The position numbers and the translations under genes are program-made. From Phaseolus vulgaris (taxonomy: Eukaryota; Streptophyta; Magnoliopsida; Fabales; Fabaceae): 64,000 bases of DNA. The notes beneath the pieces are model-generated. The model worked only from the letters and a program-made list of their open reading frames with translations. It was not told where the DNA came from and did not search any database. Positions 44,859-56,160 of this stretch are shown here, in pieces. Each line of letters opens with the position of its first letter. Within the stretch, counting starts at the first letter, position 1. The DNA lies in the NCBI RefSeq assembly GCF_000499845.2, contig NC_023758.2, positions 23,673,366 to 23,737,365 on the forward strand, read 5' to 3'.

Positions 44859-46373
44859 AAGTGTTAAGGCTATTTTTTCGATCAGGGGGTATCTGGTTTA
44901 GGCATTTTGGAGGGATCTACTTACAAAGTATATTGGTTTTTGCTTTGGGTTCTCTTGGATCAAGGTTGTTCCTATAGCTTCATGTGAAGTTGCTAAGTAG
45001 ACTATGATAGGTTAAGCTAACAGAGGTTTGATCAGAATGGGTGGTTCGGCTATCACACTCTTTATTTGGGAAAATGCTCGTTCACATTGTTCATTCCACT
45101 CAAAAGTTTTAGCTTTTTTCAACAATTTTACTATTGGTTTTGTTCTCTCAGCTAGGATTGTTAAAAATCTTGCTAATGCATTTAACTTTCCCACTAGTCT
45201 TTGTATCTCCTTCAAATTTGTTGGACTTCTCATCTTCATTATTGCTTCACATTTGTCAGGATTTGCTTTAATTCCTGTGTTGGTTAGCATAAAACCTCAA
45301 AATTTTCCTCCCCTTACACCAAAAACACACTTATCAGGATTCAAGTGTATGTTATACTTCCTTATTCGTGCAAAAACTTCTTCAAGATCTTTTACATGTT
45401 GTTGTACTTCACATGACTTAACAATCATGTCATCAACATAAACTTCCATGTTCTTTCCAATTTGTTCCCTAAACACCTTGTCCATCAATCTTTGATATGT
45501 GGCCCCAACATTTTTTAAACCAAAAGGCATAACTTTGTAACAATAGTTAGTCGTATCAGTTGTAAAAGCTGTCTTCGAGATATCTGGTTCATACATTTGT
45601 ATTTGATTGTACCCCGAATAGGCATCGAGAAAACTCATCATCTCCTAGTCAGATGCTCCATCAACTAATCGGTCAATACTTGGTAGTGGATATGAGTCTT
45701 TCAGACATGCTTTATTCAAATCAGTGTAGTCAATGCACATTCTCCATCTACCATTTGGTTTCTTAACAAGTACCACATTGGCTAACCATGTTGTATATTG
45801 AGCTTCTTGAATGAAACCAGCTTGCAATAACTTATCGGTTTCTTCAATTGTTGCCTTTCGTCTTTCTTCCCCCAATTTTCTTCGTTTTTGTGCCATCGGT
45901 TTTGCTCCTTGACAAACAAATAGCTTATGAGAAATTACACCAGGATCGGTCCTTGGAATGTCAGCTGCCTTCCATGCAAACAAATCTTTATTTCTTCGCA
46001 ACACCGCAATCAATTTACTCAACAATTCATCAGGCATACTTCCACTTATATATTTACATTGTTTCTCATCTTCTCCCAGTATAATAGATGTTGTTTCTTC
46101 TTTCGGTTTTAACCTCTCATCATTCATTCTTGGATCCAAATCCACCAAGGCCACCATATTCCTTCTATCTTCTTTATCCGTTTTTGAAGTCATTTTTAAC
46201 CCAACTGCATAACACTCCCGGGCATCTCTCTGATTAACATAAATGGTTGCTATTTCACCTTTCTCAGTTGGGAATTTTATGGCTAAGTGCGGTGTTGATA
46301 CTATAACTCCCAACTTGTTTAAGGAAGATCTTCCCAACAAGGCATTATATGATTTTGGAGCATCCACTACCAA
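44859..46373 (-). pseudogene. Tat-lineage reverse transcriptase
   Basis: Minus-strand pieces 46373-45645 and 45641-45297, then 45290-45012. They show GFIQEAQYTTWLANVVLVKK, RWRMCIDYTDLNKAC, FLDAYSGYNQIQM, MPFGLKNVGATYQRLMD and an intact YVDDMIVKS catalytic motif. The thumb follows (GIKANPDKCEAIMKMRSP, IQRLVGKLNALARFL). One stop separates the first two pieces near 45643. It would copy element RNA into DNA; the interruption and the broken neighbours make it non-functional. Confidence 0.87.
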
Positions 46374-46403
46374 ATACGCGATTTTGATTTTCTTTGTTGC
46401 ATT

Positions 46404-48201
46404 TCATCTTCCAAACGTTCTTACTAAATCAATGTATCCTTTTGTATCCACCCTTTCACCCGAGAAGCCAATAATTTGTTCTTGAAAGGGCACCATATTT
46501 CTCTCTTTCAAGTGTAACTTCCTAAAAGTATCCCAAAACAAAATATCCACTGAACTTCCTTGATCTATAAGAGTCTTCATAACTGCGTACTTTGCTATCT
46601 CCACCATTATTACCATTGGATCATGATGATCAGGATCAATCTCCTGAAAATATTCATTTGTAAAAAGCATTGGTGGCAAAGTTCTCTTCTTAAAAACATT
46701 GATCCTGAAAATATTCATTTGTAAAAAGCATTGGTGGCAAAGTTCTCTTCTTAAAAACATGATTAACTGTTCTGACGCTCCTCCAATATTGTTTCTTGCC
46801 GACGATGACTCCTTTCCATAAAACCCTCCCGAGATTGTGTTGATAAAACCTCTCACAGGTCTTCCCAGACTTCTCTCTCTACTTCTTCTTATTGATTGTG
46901 CATTCTGATAACTTCTTTCATTTCTTGCTTCCGATCTACCTTCTCTTCTTTCATCTCTTCTTTCTATTCTTCTATTGTCTTTTCTCTCAAATCTCTTTAT
47001 CCTCCCCTCTCCCAACTCTCCTCCTTTCGGTTCTCTTTCAGAACTTTGCCTTGTTAGTGTATTTCCACTTCTGACAAAACGTCTCAACTGTCCAGCTTGA
47101 ATCAACTCTTTTATCCTATCCTTCAGACCGATACATTCTTTTGTATGATGACCATGCTTTTTATGATACTCACAGTGCTTGTTATGATCTGTTCTCTGAT
47201 GTGTTCTTGGTTTTCTTGGTGTCTGTATGATTTCTGCTGCCATTGCCTCCTGTAAGATTCTTGTTCTTTTGGTGTTTAATGGTGTATATTGTTGGAACTT
47301 ACGACTTTGAAACTCCTATTTTGCTCTTTTGGCAAAATGTGCGCCTTCTCTCTCACCTATTTTTTTATCACCTCCATCTGTTCTCGCTTGATTACGAAAT
47401 TCTCTCAACTCTTCCATTTGCATAAACTTTGATGCTCGTTGCCTTAGTTCATCAAGGTTGGTTGTTGGTTTTTTTACAGAAGTTATCGGCAAATGGATTT
47501 GGCTTCAATGTTGTTATCATGTGATGCATTGTGACTTCTGGACTAAGATTTCGAATGCCCAAAGCCACCTTTCCAAAAGGTTCCATGAACATCCTCAACG
47601 ACTCCCCCTTTTCTTGTCTTATGTTCACCAATGCAATCAACGTCAAATGACGAGGTCGACTAGTCGCAAACTGAGCTCCAAACTTTTTTACCAATGTGTC
47701 AAAACAATCAATACACAATGGTGGTAATCGTGTAAACCAACTCAGAGCTGCTCCATTCAATGTGGTTGGAAACACTCGGCACATTACAACATCATTCCAT
47801 GTATACAAACTAATCTGAGTTGTATAAACTGCAATATGTTCATCAGGATTTGTACTTCCATCATACTTGTCTATGGTTAATTTTTTCCAATTATCAGGCA
47901 ATGGGGTTTCCACTATCACATCATAAAATGGATGCTTCCTAGATGACATTATGGTAAAAGTTCCAGATGTTTCGGGTAACCTTTTCCTTGTGGTTTGAAA
48001 ACTTTCATCATTATGAACTCTTTCATTTGCTGGCACTCTTCGTTGAACAGTTTTAAATGATGAGTTCAAAACTGTCTCTTCATGCAACTTTCTTTTCATA
48101 TGCGCATTTTCTGCTCTTAACATACTTAACTCTTCTTCATTATTTTTCTATAACATTTCAAATTTCTTTTGTAATTGCATTAACATTGCCATTGACATCA
48201 T
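46404..48201 (-). pseudogene. Tat-lineage gag and protease region
   Basis: The gag starts near 48201 with a TAG soon after. The piece 48123-47452 has the capsid core: VETPLPDNWKKLTIDKYDGS, NGAALSWFTRLPP, FGAQFATSRPRHLT and LVNIRQEKGESLRMFMEPFG. The piece 47243-46404 has a zinc-binding HCEYHKKHGHHTKEC, the LKDRIKELIQAGQLRRFV linker, and the protease-like IDQGSSVDILFWDTF. A 62-bp tandem duplication at 46643-46766 shifts the frame inside it. The order gag-PR-RT-RH-RH-IN on the minus strand matches one element with its 5' LTR at 48299-48679. Confidence 0.82.
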
Positions 48202-48277
48202 ATTTTATTATCTCCCTGTTCTCCACATTGCTCCTCTCTTCTACTCATATCTGCTTCAACTTCTTAATTATCTCTTG

Positions 48278-48298
48278 ACCCCACAGTGGGCGCCAAAA
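48278..48298 (-). promoter_or_regulatory. Primer binding site of the Tat-lineage element
   Basis: On the minus strand, TTGGCGCCCACTGTGGGG follows the LTR end (GTAAGAACA) by two bases. The same type of site, TTGGTGCCCACCGTGGGG, follows the LTR of the element at 58292. It defines 48299-48679 as the 5' LTR on the minus strand. Confidence 0.75.
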
Positions 48299-48679
48299 TG
48301 TTCTTACAAAAGGGCTGAGGACTCTTAATTAAGCTGATGACACAATCTTTACGGGTTGATCTCTCGAATTGGGCTTTTGGGTTTGGGTTCTCGGCTTCTT
48401 CTCTCACAGACGTTGCTCTCCAGGTTGGGCTTTCGGCTTCTCCTCTCACAGATGTTGCTCTCCAGGTTGGGCTATCGGCTTCTCCTCTCACAGATGGGTG
48501 TGTGTACCTACCTGCAAGGCGCTCTGATGCCAAAGTCAGAAATAGTTTATGCATTCATCAGATAAGATTCACTCTTACTTACTTCTTGGGTTGATCCTCT
48601 ATTTATAAGGCTCTCTTATTGGGTTTATAACTTATTTGGGCCTTTCTTTTTGCACCACTTATTATTTTAAATACACCCA
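48299..48679 (-). repeat. LTR-like copy 2, 5' LTR of the Tat-lineage element
   Basis: 381 bp, direct repeat of 32889-33261 with the same internal triplicated 'ctctcacagaNgttgctctccagg' unit. It is flanked on its inner side by the primer binding site. The outer flank is 'ttaatttgggccc', which does not match the flank of copy 1. Confidence 0.78.
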
Positions 48680-48717
48680 TTAATTTGGGCCCTATTGAAT
48701 TGGGCCCTGCTACAGTG

Positions 48718-48759
<42 letters not shown>

Positions 48760-48931
48760 CATTTATATATATATATAGTTCTCGACATAATCTTTCAGTG
48801 TTCTCTTTCGGTCATACCTCTCGGTCTTAGCAGTACAGTTTTAACAACAACATATAACATAAATACAAGTAATATATAAACTTTACACATTTTATGTTGT
48901 TTAAAATATTATCATAATAAGTCAAATTTAT

Positions 48932-48962
<31 letters not shown>

Positions 48963-49379
48963 ATATAAAATTAATATAAAACTTGATTTCTATATAATAT
49001 TTATTATGACTAAAATTCGTCATAGTAAGTCAATTTTATATGATTGTTATAGATATATCTCTCATAGTACATCATATTTTTCATAACTATTGTAGATATA
49101 ATAGCAATAATATGTTCAAACAAAACTTTGTATAACTAATATTTTTATAATAATCATAAAAAATATAACTTACTATGATGATGGTTATCATAAAAACTTT
49201 AATAGTAAGTGAATTTTTTTATGATAGATATTTCTAGATTTGTTATAATAAATCTGATTTTTTATGTCAGATATTATAATAACTGTCATAGTAGTATCTT
49301 AAAAAAAGCTATTTTGCATTATATTTTTTTTACATTCTTTAATAGTAACAACTACTTGCATACTATTTTGCATTAGGAG
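48680..49379. other. AT-rich stretch with (AT)n and possible CACTA subterminal repeats
   Basis: 48718-48775 is mainly an (AT)n microsatellite. 48800-48830 has 'ctttcggtcatacctctcggtc', similar to the 62-bp array. 48980-49300 repeats words such as 'catagtaagt', 'tatgatNg' and 'gttatag/ctataac' on both strands, as in transposon subterminal regions. No gene is seen. Confidence 0.4.
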
Positions 49380-49387
49380 GTTTTCAC

Positions 49388-50130
49388 GTGCTCCTTAAGG
49401 GGGAAGACGGAGTGCAGATTAAAGATGCAATAAAGGAGAACAAGGAATGGTTTGAGAATCTATTTGACACCATTGTTCCATGGAAAGATCAATTTGTAGT
49501 TGTAGATAAACTTGTTTGGGTACGTTGTAGGGGTTTACCTCTGAAATTATGGAATACAAACTACTTGGAAAAAACTGCAGCTCTACTGGGTACCTTGGTT
49601 GAGGTGGACGAAGCTACGTTGGCATTGGATGAACTTGAATTCGCTAGGCTCCGAATTAGAGTCACTGTGGGTTGTGAAGCGAAATTAACTTTGTATATGA
49701 AGATCAATGAAACCATGTATGAGATTTATCTGATGGAGGGGTACACGGTGCCAGAGCATAAACTGTGTCAATGTCAGTGGGACGATCATTCTGCAGATGC
49801 TAACGACCTTGACTCGCAATAGTCTCTCGCATCTAGGTTCTCTGGGAAGGGGACATTGACGAAACAAGAAAGGCTACCAGGGAAGATACCATGGTGGATA
49901 TGAAGGGTCGTGCGACGGGTTCTAGCTTTGGAGATTCTTTGAGGGGATTGGAATCGGCGTTCTCACGGTGCTGCGACCGCCCCGCTTGCATGACAAACTT
50001 TAATGCGTCTTTGTGTATGCCTAGCAGCAGTGCTATCGAGAACAGGGTATTAATTACCCCAACAACTCCACCAACCACACATAGGGCAACATGGCCTGGG
50101 CCCAAAATCACCCATTATGAATGCATTTTT
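49388..50130 (+). pseudogene. LINE ORF1-like (DUF4283-type) protein
   Basis: The open frame 49388-49822 has KLVWVRCRGLPLKLWNTNYL, LGTLVEVDEATLALDELEFA and RLRIRVTVG, typical of the DUF4283 segment found in plant LINE ORF1 and related gag-like proteins. It continues with YEIYLMEGYTVPEHKLCQCQ, where a zinc knuckle (CxxC) would follow, but this is mutated. Sequence beyond 49822 is frameshifted up to the MITE. Confidence 0.65.
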
Positions 50131-50134
50131 AAAA

Positions 50135-50509
50135 GACTCTTTCTTCCTACACCTCCATACCTTCTTGTGTCACCTCCATACTAAATATGAAAAATACCAT
50201 TTTATCCTTTTTTTTCACCCCTTGGATTTGAAATAATTAGCCTATGGATTATATAATCCGGATAAATTCCGAATTACATAATTCGGAAGTCAATTTCATA
50301 TTTAGAAAAGACTTCCAGATTATGTAATTCGGAAGCTAATAACACATCTGAAAAAAAGACTTCCGGATTACATAATCCGGAAGCTAATTTTGAATCTAAA
50401 AAAAGACTTCCGGATTATGTAATCCGGAATATTGAAAAGGGTATTTTTGGAATAAGAAAAATTTATGGGGGTGGCACAAGAAGGTATGGAGGTGCAGGAA
50501 GAAGCAGCC
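50135..50509. mobile_element. MITE with 9-bp target duplication and palindromic core
   Basis: Bounded by TTTTTAAAA at 50126-50134 and 50510-50518. TIRs are GACTCTTTCTTCCTACACC at the left and the inverse of GGCTGCTTCTTCCTGCACC at the right, extending through 'tccataccttcttgtg'. The core holds four variants of the palindrome TTCCGGATTATGTAATCCGG. The 9-bp duplication suggests Mutator-type mobilisation. It has no coding capacity. Confidence 0.88.
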
Positions 50510-50789
50510 TTTTTAAAAAGGATTTGGATGCGGACAGGGCGCGGTTAGTAACTTTAAAAGGGTTGCTTCCGCGCTTGCTAAAGTCTCGCTGGTGAAGCCC
50601 AATCCAGGTGACTCAAGTGTGGATTTGATGGGTTTGCATTTCATGACCGGTTGTTCTTCTTGAAGATTTGAAAAAGGTGACGGAAGCAATGAATGTGATG
50701 GATCAAGGAGGGTTCATATAGAGCTATGAGTTCCTTGTAGGTGCATGGAATGTATGAGAGTGATTGGTTGGGCCATATCACTTGGAGAA

Positions 50790-51475
50790 AGGTGAAGATC
50801 AAAATGTCTAATCTAGATATACTAGACAAGGGAGTAGAAGCTTGCAATATTTAACAGCATTTTACTCATAAAATTGATCTTACAAAACATGAGCCCAACA
50901 CCCCTATATATAGGTGCAAATGCCTTGGGAGACAAGAAAGTGGAGGGTAGAAAAGAGACCTAAACCCTTGGTTAGGTTTCTAGAAGGTAGGGCTACATTC
51001 TTACCCTAAAGGGCCTTAGCACAAGCCAAAATGATAAATACACTCATAACCAAAATGATAAATACACCCCCTATTATGCTAAATGTACCATACTCAACTG
51101 AAATTACAAATAAAGAAACTAGTTGATGCTCAGCTCCCATGGCTTGGATCTACTCCTTGTGATCCTCTGAGGGGTCTTTGAACATGTAGAGAAAAGTTTC
51201 TCTGCCATCAGTAGCAAAGTCCCAATCTTGAATCCTCTTTGACATGGACCTAATTGTTGGTCCTAAACTTGGGCCTGAGCTTGGGCATCTTCCATCAGGA
51301 TTGCTTCTTTTGGAATGGGCCTTGCAAAAGCTCATTTGCTGAAGAAAAGTGTCAGGATCTTGACATGGTTGAGCAGTCCAGTCAAGATGCCTCTTCCTTC
51401 CCTGCTCGAACGACCCTTGCTGAGCCACGTTCACCTTTTCGAACGCCCCAAGCCGTGTCACATGCGGTCATTAGG
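50790..51475 (-). mobile_element. Gypsy fragment (polyprotein tail and LTR part)
   Basis: On the minus strand 51461-51150 ends with GPTIRSMSKRIQDWDFATDG and RETFLYMF, the same tail encoded in LTRs A and B at 38330 and 42640. The sequence continuing to 50790 includes 'cccctatatataggtgc', an LTR-like TATA region. It lies between the LINE ORF1 and ORF2. Ends and target duplication could not be fixed. Confidence 0.6.
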
Positions 51476-51955
51476 ATGGTGATTTCTTGGAAGGAGAGGT
51501 CGTGCTTGATGAACAAAATCAAGGTTTTCCACACTCTAAGGAGGGATCATTTTTAGAGTGTATGTCCTATTCAAAGCGAAGGAAAAAACAGAGTTGGAAG
51601 TTGTTGAGCTTGGAAGGGGTAGCAAACACGGTTGTGGAGGAGTCTCAATGTGAGTGACAATGGAGGGATATTAATGTGACTGAGGGACGCTCTAGGGTCC
51701 TCGATCTTCAGCGTGCGTCCCCAAGCCTCTGAACAAATGTAAGGTTAGAGTCTTTTAATCTCAAACTTAACAATTTAATCTTTGATAGTGCTATAAGGAA
51801 CGGTAATAGGAAATTTTGGCTTAAAAGTGAGAATTTTGAGGCTATTAGGTTATGGAATTTGGGTAAGGAGTTGGGATTTACTTTTGAAGGGGAAGAAGAT
51901 AATGTTATTAAGAAGATAGGGTTGTTGGAGGTAAGGGACACAAGTTTGTTTATTA
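51476..51955 (+). other. LINE ORF1-ORF2 linking region
   Basis: In one frame from about 51720 a segment reads RNGNRKFWLKSENFEAIRLW and then FTFEGEEDNVIKKIGLLEVR. This acidic/basic stretch is of the type found at the end of plant LINE ORF1. No other feature is seen. Confidence 0.45.
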
Positions 51956-54900
51956 ATGAAGATAATTAGCATTAATATAAGGGGTCTTAGAGGGAACGCA
52001 AAACATAAATACTTAAAGGACATTATTCGAAATGAGTAGGTTGGAATGATATGTATTCAGGAAACTAAAAGCAAGAATTTGGAGTTGGGAACACTTTCTT
52101 CACTTTGGGGGACTAATGAAATTGGGTGGGTGGAGAACGAAGCAATCCAAAGCATTAAGGGTATAGCTACTATGTGGAGGAGTAGTTGTTTTGAAATGAT
52201 CAGTTTTATAAATGGAGCGAATTATAGTATTATTGAAGGTGTATGGAAGGAGGGGACTAGGAGACTTGTTACAGTGGTAAATGGGTTTAGTACCTTACGT
52301 GAAAAATCAAAGGTTTAGCAAGAAATAGTGGATGTCAGGATAAACCAACCTTCGAAACCATGGTGTGTGTTGGGTGATTTCAATGCAATTAGAGCGAGTG
52401 AGGAAAGAAAAGGTGTAGGTAATCAAACATCTTATGGTTTTGAAATCATAAGGTTTAATGATTTTATTCTGCAAGATGGATTATTAGATATCCCTGTGAT
52501 TGGGAGGAAGTACACTTGGTATGAACTGAATGGTACAACGAATAGCAGAATAGACAGGATCTTGGTATCAAGAGATTTGTTGGATTGTTGGCCGGGTTCT
52601 AAACAATATGTTTTGGGATGAACGATGTCAGATCATTGTGCATTGATTTTAAAAAAATGTGGATATTGATTGAGGGCCGAAGCCCTTTCAAACTTTAGAT
52701 GTTTGGCAACAAGATGTAAGGTTCAAGTTGTTAATAAGGTCAAAATGGAACAACTGAACTATTGGGTCGTGGGATGGTTGTCCTTAAAGAAAAGATGAAA
52801 AGACTTAAAGCAGACATAAAAGTTTGGAATAAGGAGGTCTTTGGAAATGTGAACCATGAAGTAGAGGAGTTGAATAAGAAACTACAGGCACTGGATGAAA
52901 AGGATGGCGCAAGTGGCTTAAGCGATGATGGAAGGGTAGAGAGGAAACTGTTGTTAGCAAAACTTAGTAGGAATAGACTAAAAATGGAGGCTACCGCTAA
53001 TAAAAAAGCTAAGTGTAAGTGGTTGAAGTAAGGGGATATGAACACTAAATACTTTCATGCAATTACTAAATGGAGACATTGTAAAAATGGTTTGAACGGA
53101 CTATTAGATAATGATGTTTGGGTGGAGGATCCAACGGTAGTAAAAAATAAGATAAGGCACTTCTACGAGTCTAGATTTTTGGAGGGGAGAATACCCAAGA
53201 AAAATTAGACAATATTCCTTTTAATTGTATATTGGAGGAGGATAATGTCTATTTAACGAGGATTTTTTCTGAAAGAGCAGATCAAGGAAGCTGTTTGGGA
53301 TTGCGATGGGTCAAAAAGCCCAGGACCAGATAGGTATAATTTTCAGTTTTAAAATTTAGCTAGGAAATATTGAAGAGTGATGTTGTTAGGGAAATCCAGG
53401 ACTTTGAGAACACTGAACATTGGTCGAAGGGATTAAACGCGTCGTTCATTGCGTTGATTCCAAAAGTAAATAACCCTTCAGATTTAAATGAGTTCAGACC
53501 CATATCTCTTGTTGGATGTATCTATAAAATTGTTTCCAAGTTGTTATCAAGGAGGCTTAAAAAGGTTTTGTAGGGGGTAATTGATGTTAGACAAGCAACA
53601 TTTTTAAAAGGAAGAGGCTTATGGATAGTGTGTTGATAGCGAATAAGACCTTGGAGGAGGTAAAGAGGACGAATTCTATATGCTTATTCTTAAAGGTGTA
53701 CTATGAAAAGGCATATGACTCTATAAAGTGAGATTTTCTCTATTACATGCTAGGTAAGCTTGTTTTTTGGAGGAAATGGGTTAGATGGATTAAAGCTTGC
53801 CTTAAGTCGGCGTCTGTGTCCATCCTTGTGAACGAGAGTCCAACAAAGGAATTCAAACCCGGGAAGAGTCTTAGATAGGGTAATCCACTTGCTCTTTTTC
53901 TATTTTTAATTGTGGCTGAGGGGCGTGTAGGTTTTGTTCGACAAGCAGTACATAAGGATTTGTTACAAAGTGTGGAGGTTGGGTCTAAAAGAATTAAGGT
54001 TAACATGTTACATTTTGCGGATGATACTCTTTTCTTTTGTAAGGATAATCCCCATAACATTAAGGTTATTAAAGCTATCCTTTGCTACTTCGACTTGGCA
54101 TCAGAGCTTAAGGTTAACTTCTCAAAGAGCAGATTTGGAGGGGTGGGTGTAAATCATTCCAATTTGTGTGTGTACTCATCTATTCTTAACTGTGAAATCA
54201 CAAAAGTTCCTTTTAAGTATTTGGCTTTGGAGGTGGGGGGCCAACCATCAGAGATTTAGTTTTTGGGAAAATGTGGTAGTTAAGATTCGAAAAAAGCTAG
54301 ATAGGTGGAAGGGAAATTCTTATCTATGGCGGGTAGAGTTTGTATGCTGAGGTCAGTCCTTTTATCGATTCCCCATGCCTATGTCTGTAATTCTTACTAT
54401 TAAGAAATTGCAAATAAACTTTCTTTCGAGGTGGGGGAAGGATGGAAAGAAAATTGCTTGGGTGCCATGAGAAAAGTATGCGAATCCAGAGAGGAAGGTG
54501 GGCTAGGAATAAAAGATATAAGACTCTTTAATGTTGCGCTGCTTGGAAAGTGGATTTGGCACCTTCTGTCAGAGGAGGGTGGCTTGTGGAAAGAGATTCT
54601 GGATTCAAAGTACGGTGGATGGAGAAACTTGAGAAGTGAGGAGAACAATCCTAAGGAGTCTAACTGGTGGAAGGATTTAAAAAAGTTTGGAGGTCGGAGG
54701 AATGAGGGCTTAACATTACGGATAACGTCATTTGGAGGCTTGGTGACAAGAAGCGAATTAAGTTTTGGGAAGATAAGTGGTTTGGTAGTGAGGCTTTAGG
54801 AGTAAAGTTTTCGAGGCTCCTATCTATTACCACCGACAACACTACCAATGTGTCACAAATGGGGCTTTGGAATAACGATGTATGACAATGGAAAGTGACT

Positions 54901-55605
54901 TGGAGGCGTGACCTGTTTGCATGGGAGGAGGGAGAAGAAAACCATCCTTTGTCATTATTGGGTAGCAAAGTTCCTTCAATAGGATGTGAGGACCGATGGG
55001 TGTGGAAAGTGGATGTATGGTTAGACTACATGGTAAGCTCGACTTATAATTGCCTAAGGAAGTTAGACGGGGGAGACTTTAGATCATTGTATGAGGCTTT
55101 TTGGAGCATTAAGGCATTACCCTCTTCCATGACAATTGCCTGGAGAGTTTTGGGAGATAGGCTACCAGCTTGTGTTAACTTGGCGAAAAGAAGGGTGGTT
55201 TTGAAAAACATCTTGGGTGTTATGTGTGGGGAGGTTGAGGAATCCTTAAGTCATATTTTTTTCAATTGTAAAGTAGCATGGAGGGTTTTGTGTCCGTGTA
55301 GTAGGTGGTTAGGGGAGTGTATGGTGTACCATTGGGATGCTAGATATCATTTTTTGCAGTTTAAACTGGGTTAGGCATCACAGAAGATTAACAGAATTTG
55401 GGGATGTGTGTCGATTGTTGTGGTTAGGGAAATTTGAAAGCAAATTAATCTCATCATTTTTTAAGAATGATAGAATGGATAGTTATGAAGTTTTTACTTT
55501 GGCTCAGCTCAAGGTGTGATCCTGGATCACATGTAAAGAAAGGTTAGCCTCTTTTACTTATGCCCAATGGAGTATGGATCCAAAGACGTGTCTATAGTCT
55601 ATTAG
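51956..55605 (+). pseudogene. LINE ORF2: endonuclease, reverse transcriptase, zf-RVT
   Basis: The ATG at 51956 starts MKIISINIRGLRG, the usual start of the APE-type endonuclease. It continues with MICIQETKSK, PWCVLGDFNAIRASEERKG, RIDRILVSRDLLD and a TMSDHCALI end. The RT region has ASFIALIPKVNNPSDLNEFR, PISLVGCIYKIVSKLLSRRL, VYYEKAYDSIK and the catalytic MLHFADDTLFF. The C-terminal zf-RVT part (54990-55300) shows WKVDVW, then WRVLGDRLPACVNLAKRR and ESLSHIFFNCKVAWRVL. Stops occur at short intervals (near 52038, 52318, 52620, 53031, 53575, 53730 and more), so the ORF is dead. Its role would be target-primed reverse transcription. Confidence 0.85.
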
Positions 55606-56160
55606 AATGAAAGGTTGAGGTTGGGATTTTCAGTGGGATGGTTGCTTTTGTGTCTAAGGTAATGTTTTATTGCTTATACTGGTTTCTATTTTTTGTTGAA
55701 TGAGCTTGCAACAGATACTACTAACCTTGGTTTGGTCTTAGGTTAGTATGGAGGTTTGCTTATATTTGCAGGGCTAAAGTTGGTATCTAGTTGAGTGCGG
55801 GTACAAATGGGTTAGGATTGAGTTAAGTGGGGTGATGACAATACTTTATGCGAAGGCTACGATGCTGTTTTGGGTATAGATGTGCAACAGACCACCTTGG
55901 GTGGGAGAATGCCCTCTTATTTCTTTTGCATTAAGTGGGAATAAATGCAGGAAGGAGTTATGTTCCTGTTGTAAGGGATAGAGGATCCATTCTCTTTTGT
56001 CTTGGCACCAGTTGGAATGTGTAGGGCGGGGTCTTTATTTGGGTTATTTTGGCTGGTTTGGGTTTGGGTTTCTTTTTAAGTAGTAAGGCTTGCAAGAAAA
56101 GAAAGTTGTAGTGTCTCCTATAGATGTCTTTATCATATTAGTATAAAACTGTTTGTTTCA

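Larger units (their letters stand above)
49380..56160 (+). mobile_element. L1-type LINE, degraded and interrupted
   Basis: In order: an ORF1-like protein, a spacer, an endonuclease, a reverse transcriptase, and a zf-RVT-like C-terminal region, all on the plus strand. It is interrupted by a MITE (50135-50509) and a gypsy fragment (about 50790-51475). Dozens of stops and shifts are present. The 3' untranslated region (55610-56160) is GT-rich and ends near 'gaggagttgtttgtataagg'; no clear poly-A tail or target duplication was identified. Confidence 0.8.

Noticed and set aside
49308..49375. 13-bp direct repeat CTATTTTGCATTA next to the LINE start, considered as its target duplication
   Set aside because: Both copies are on the 5' side, 55 bp apart, and no third copy follows the LINE 3' end.
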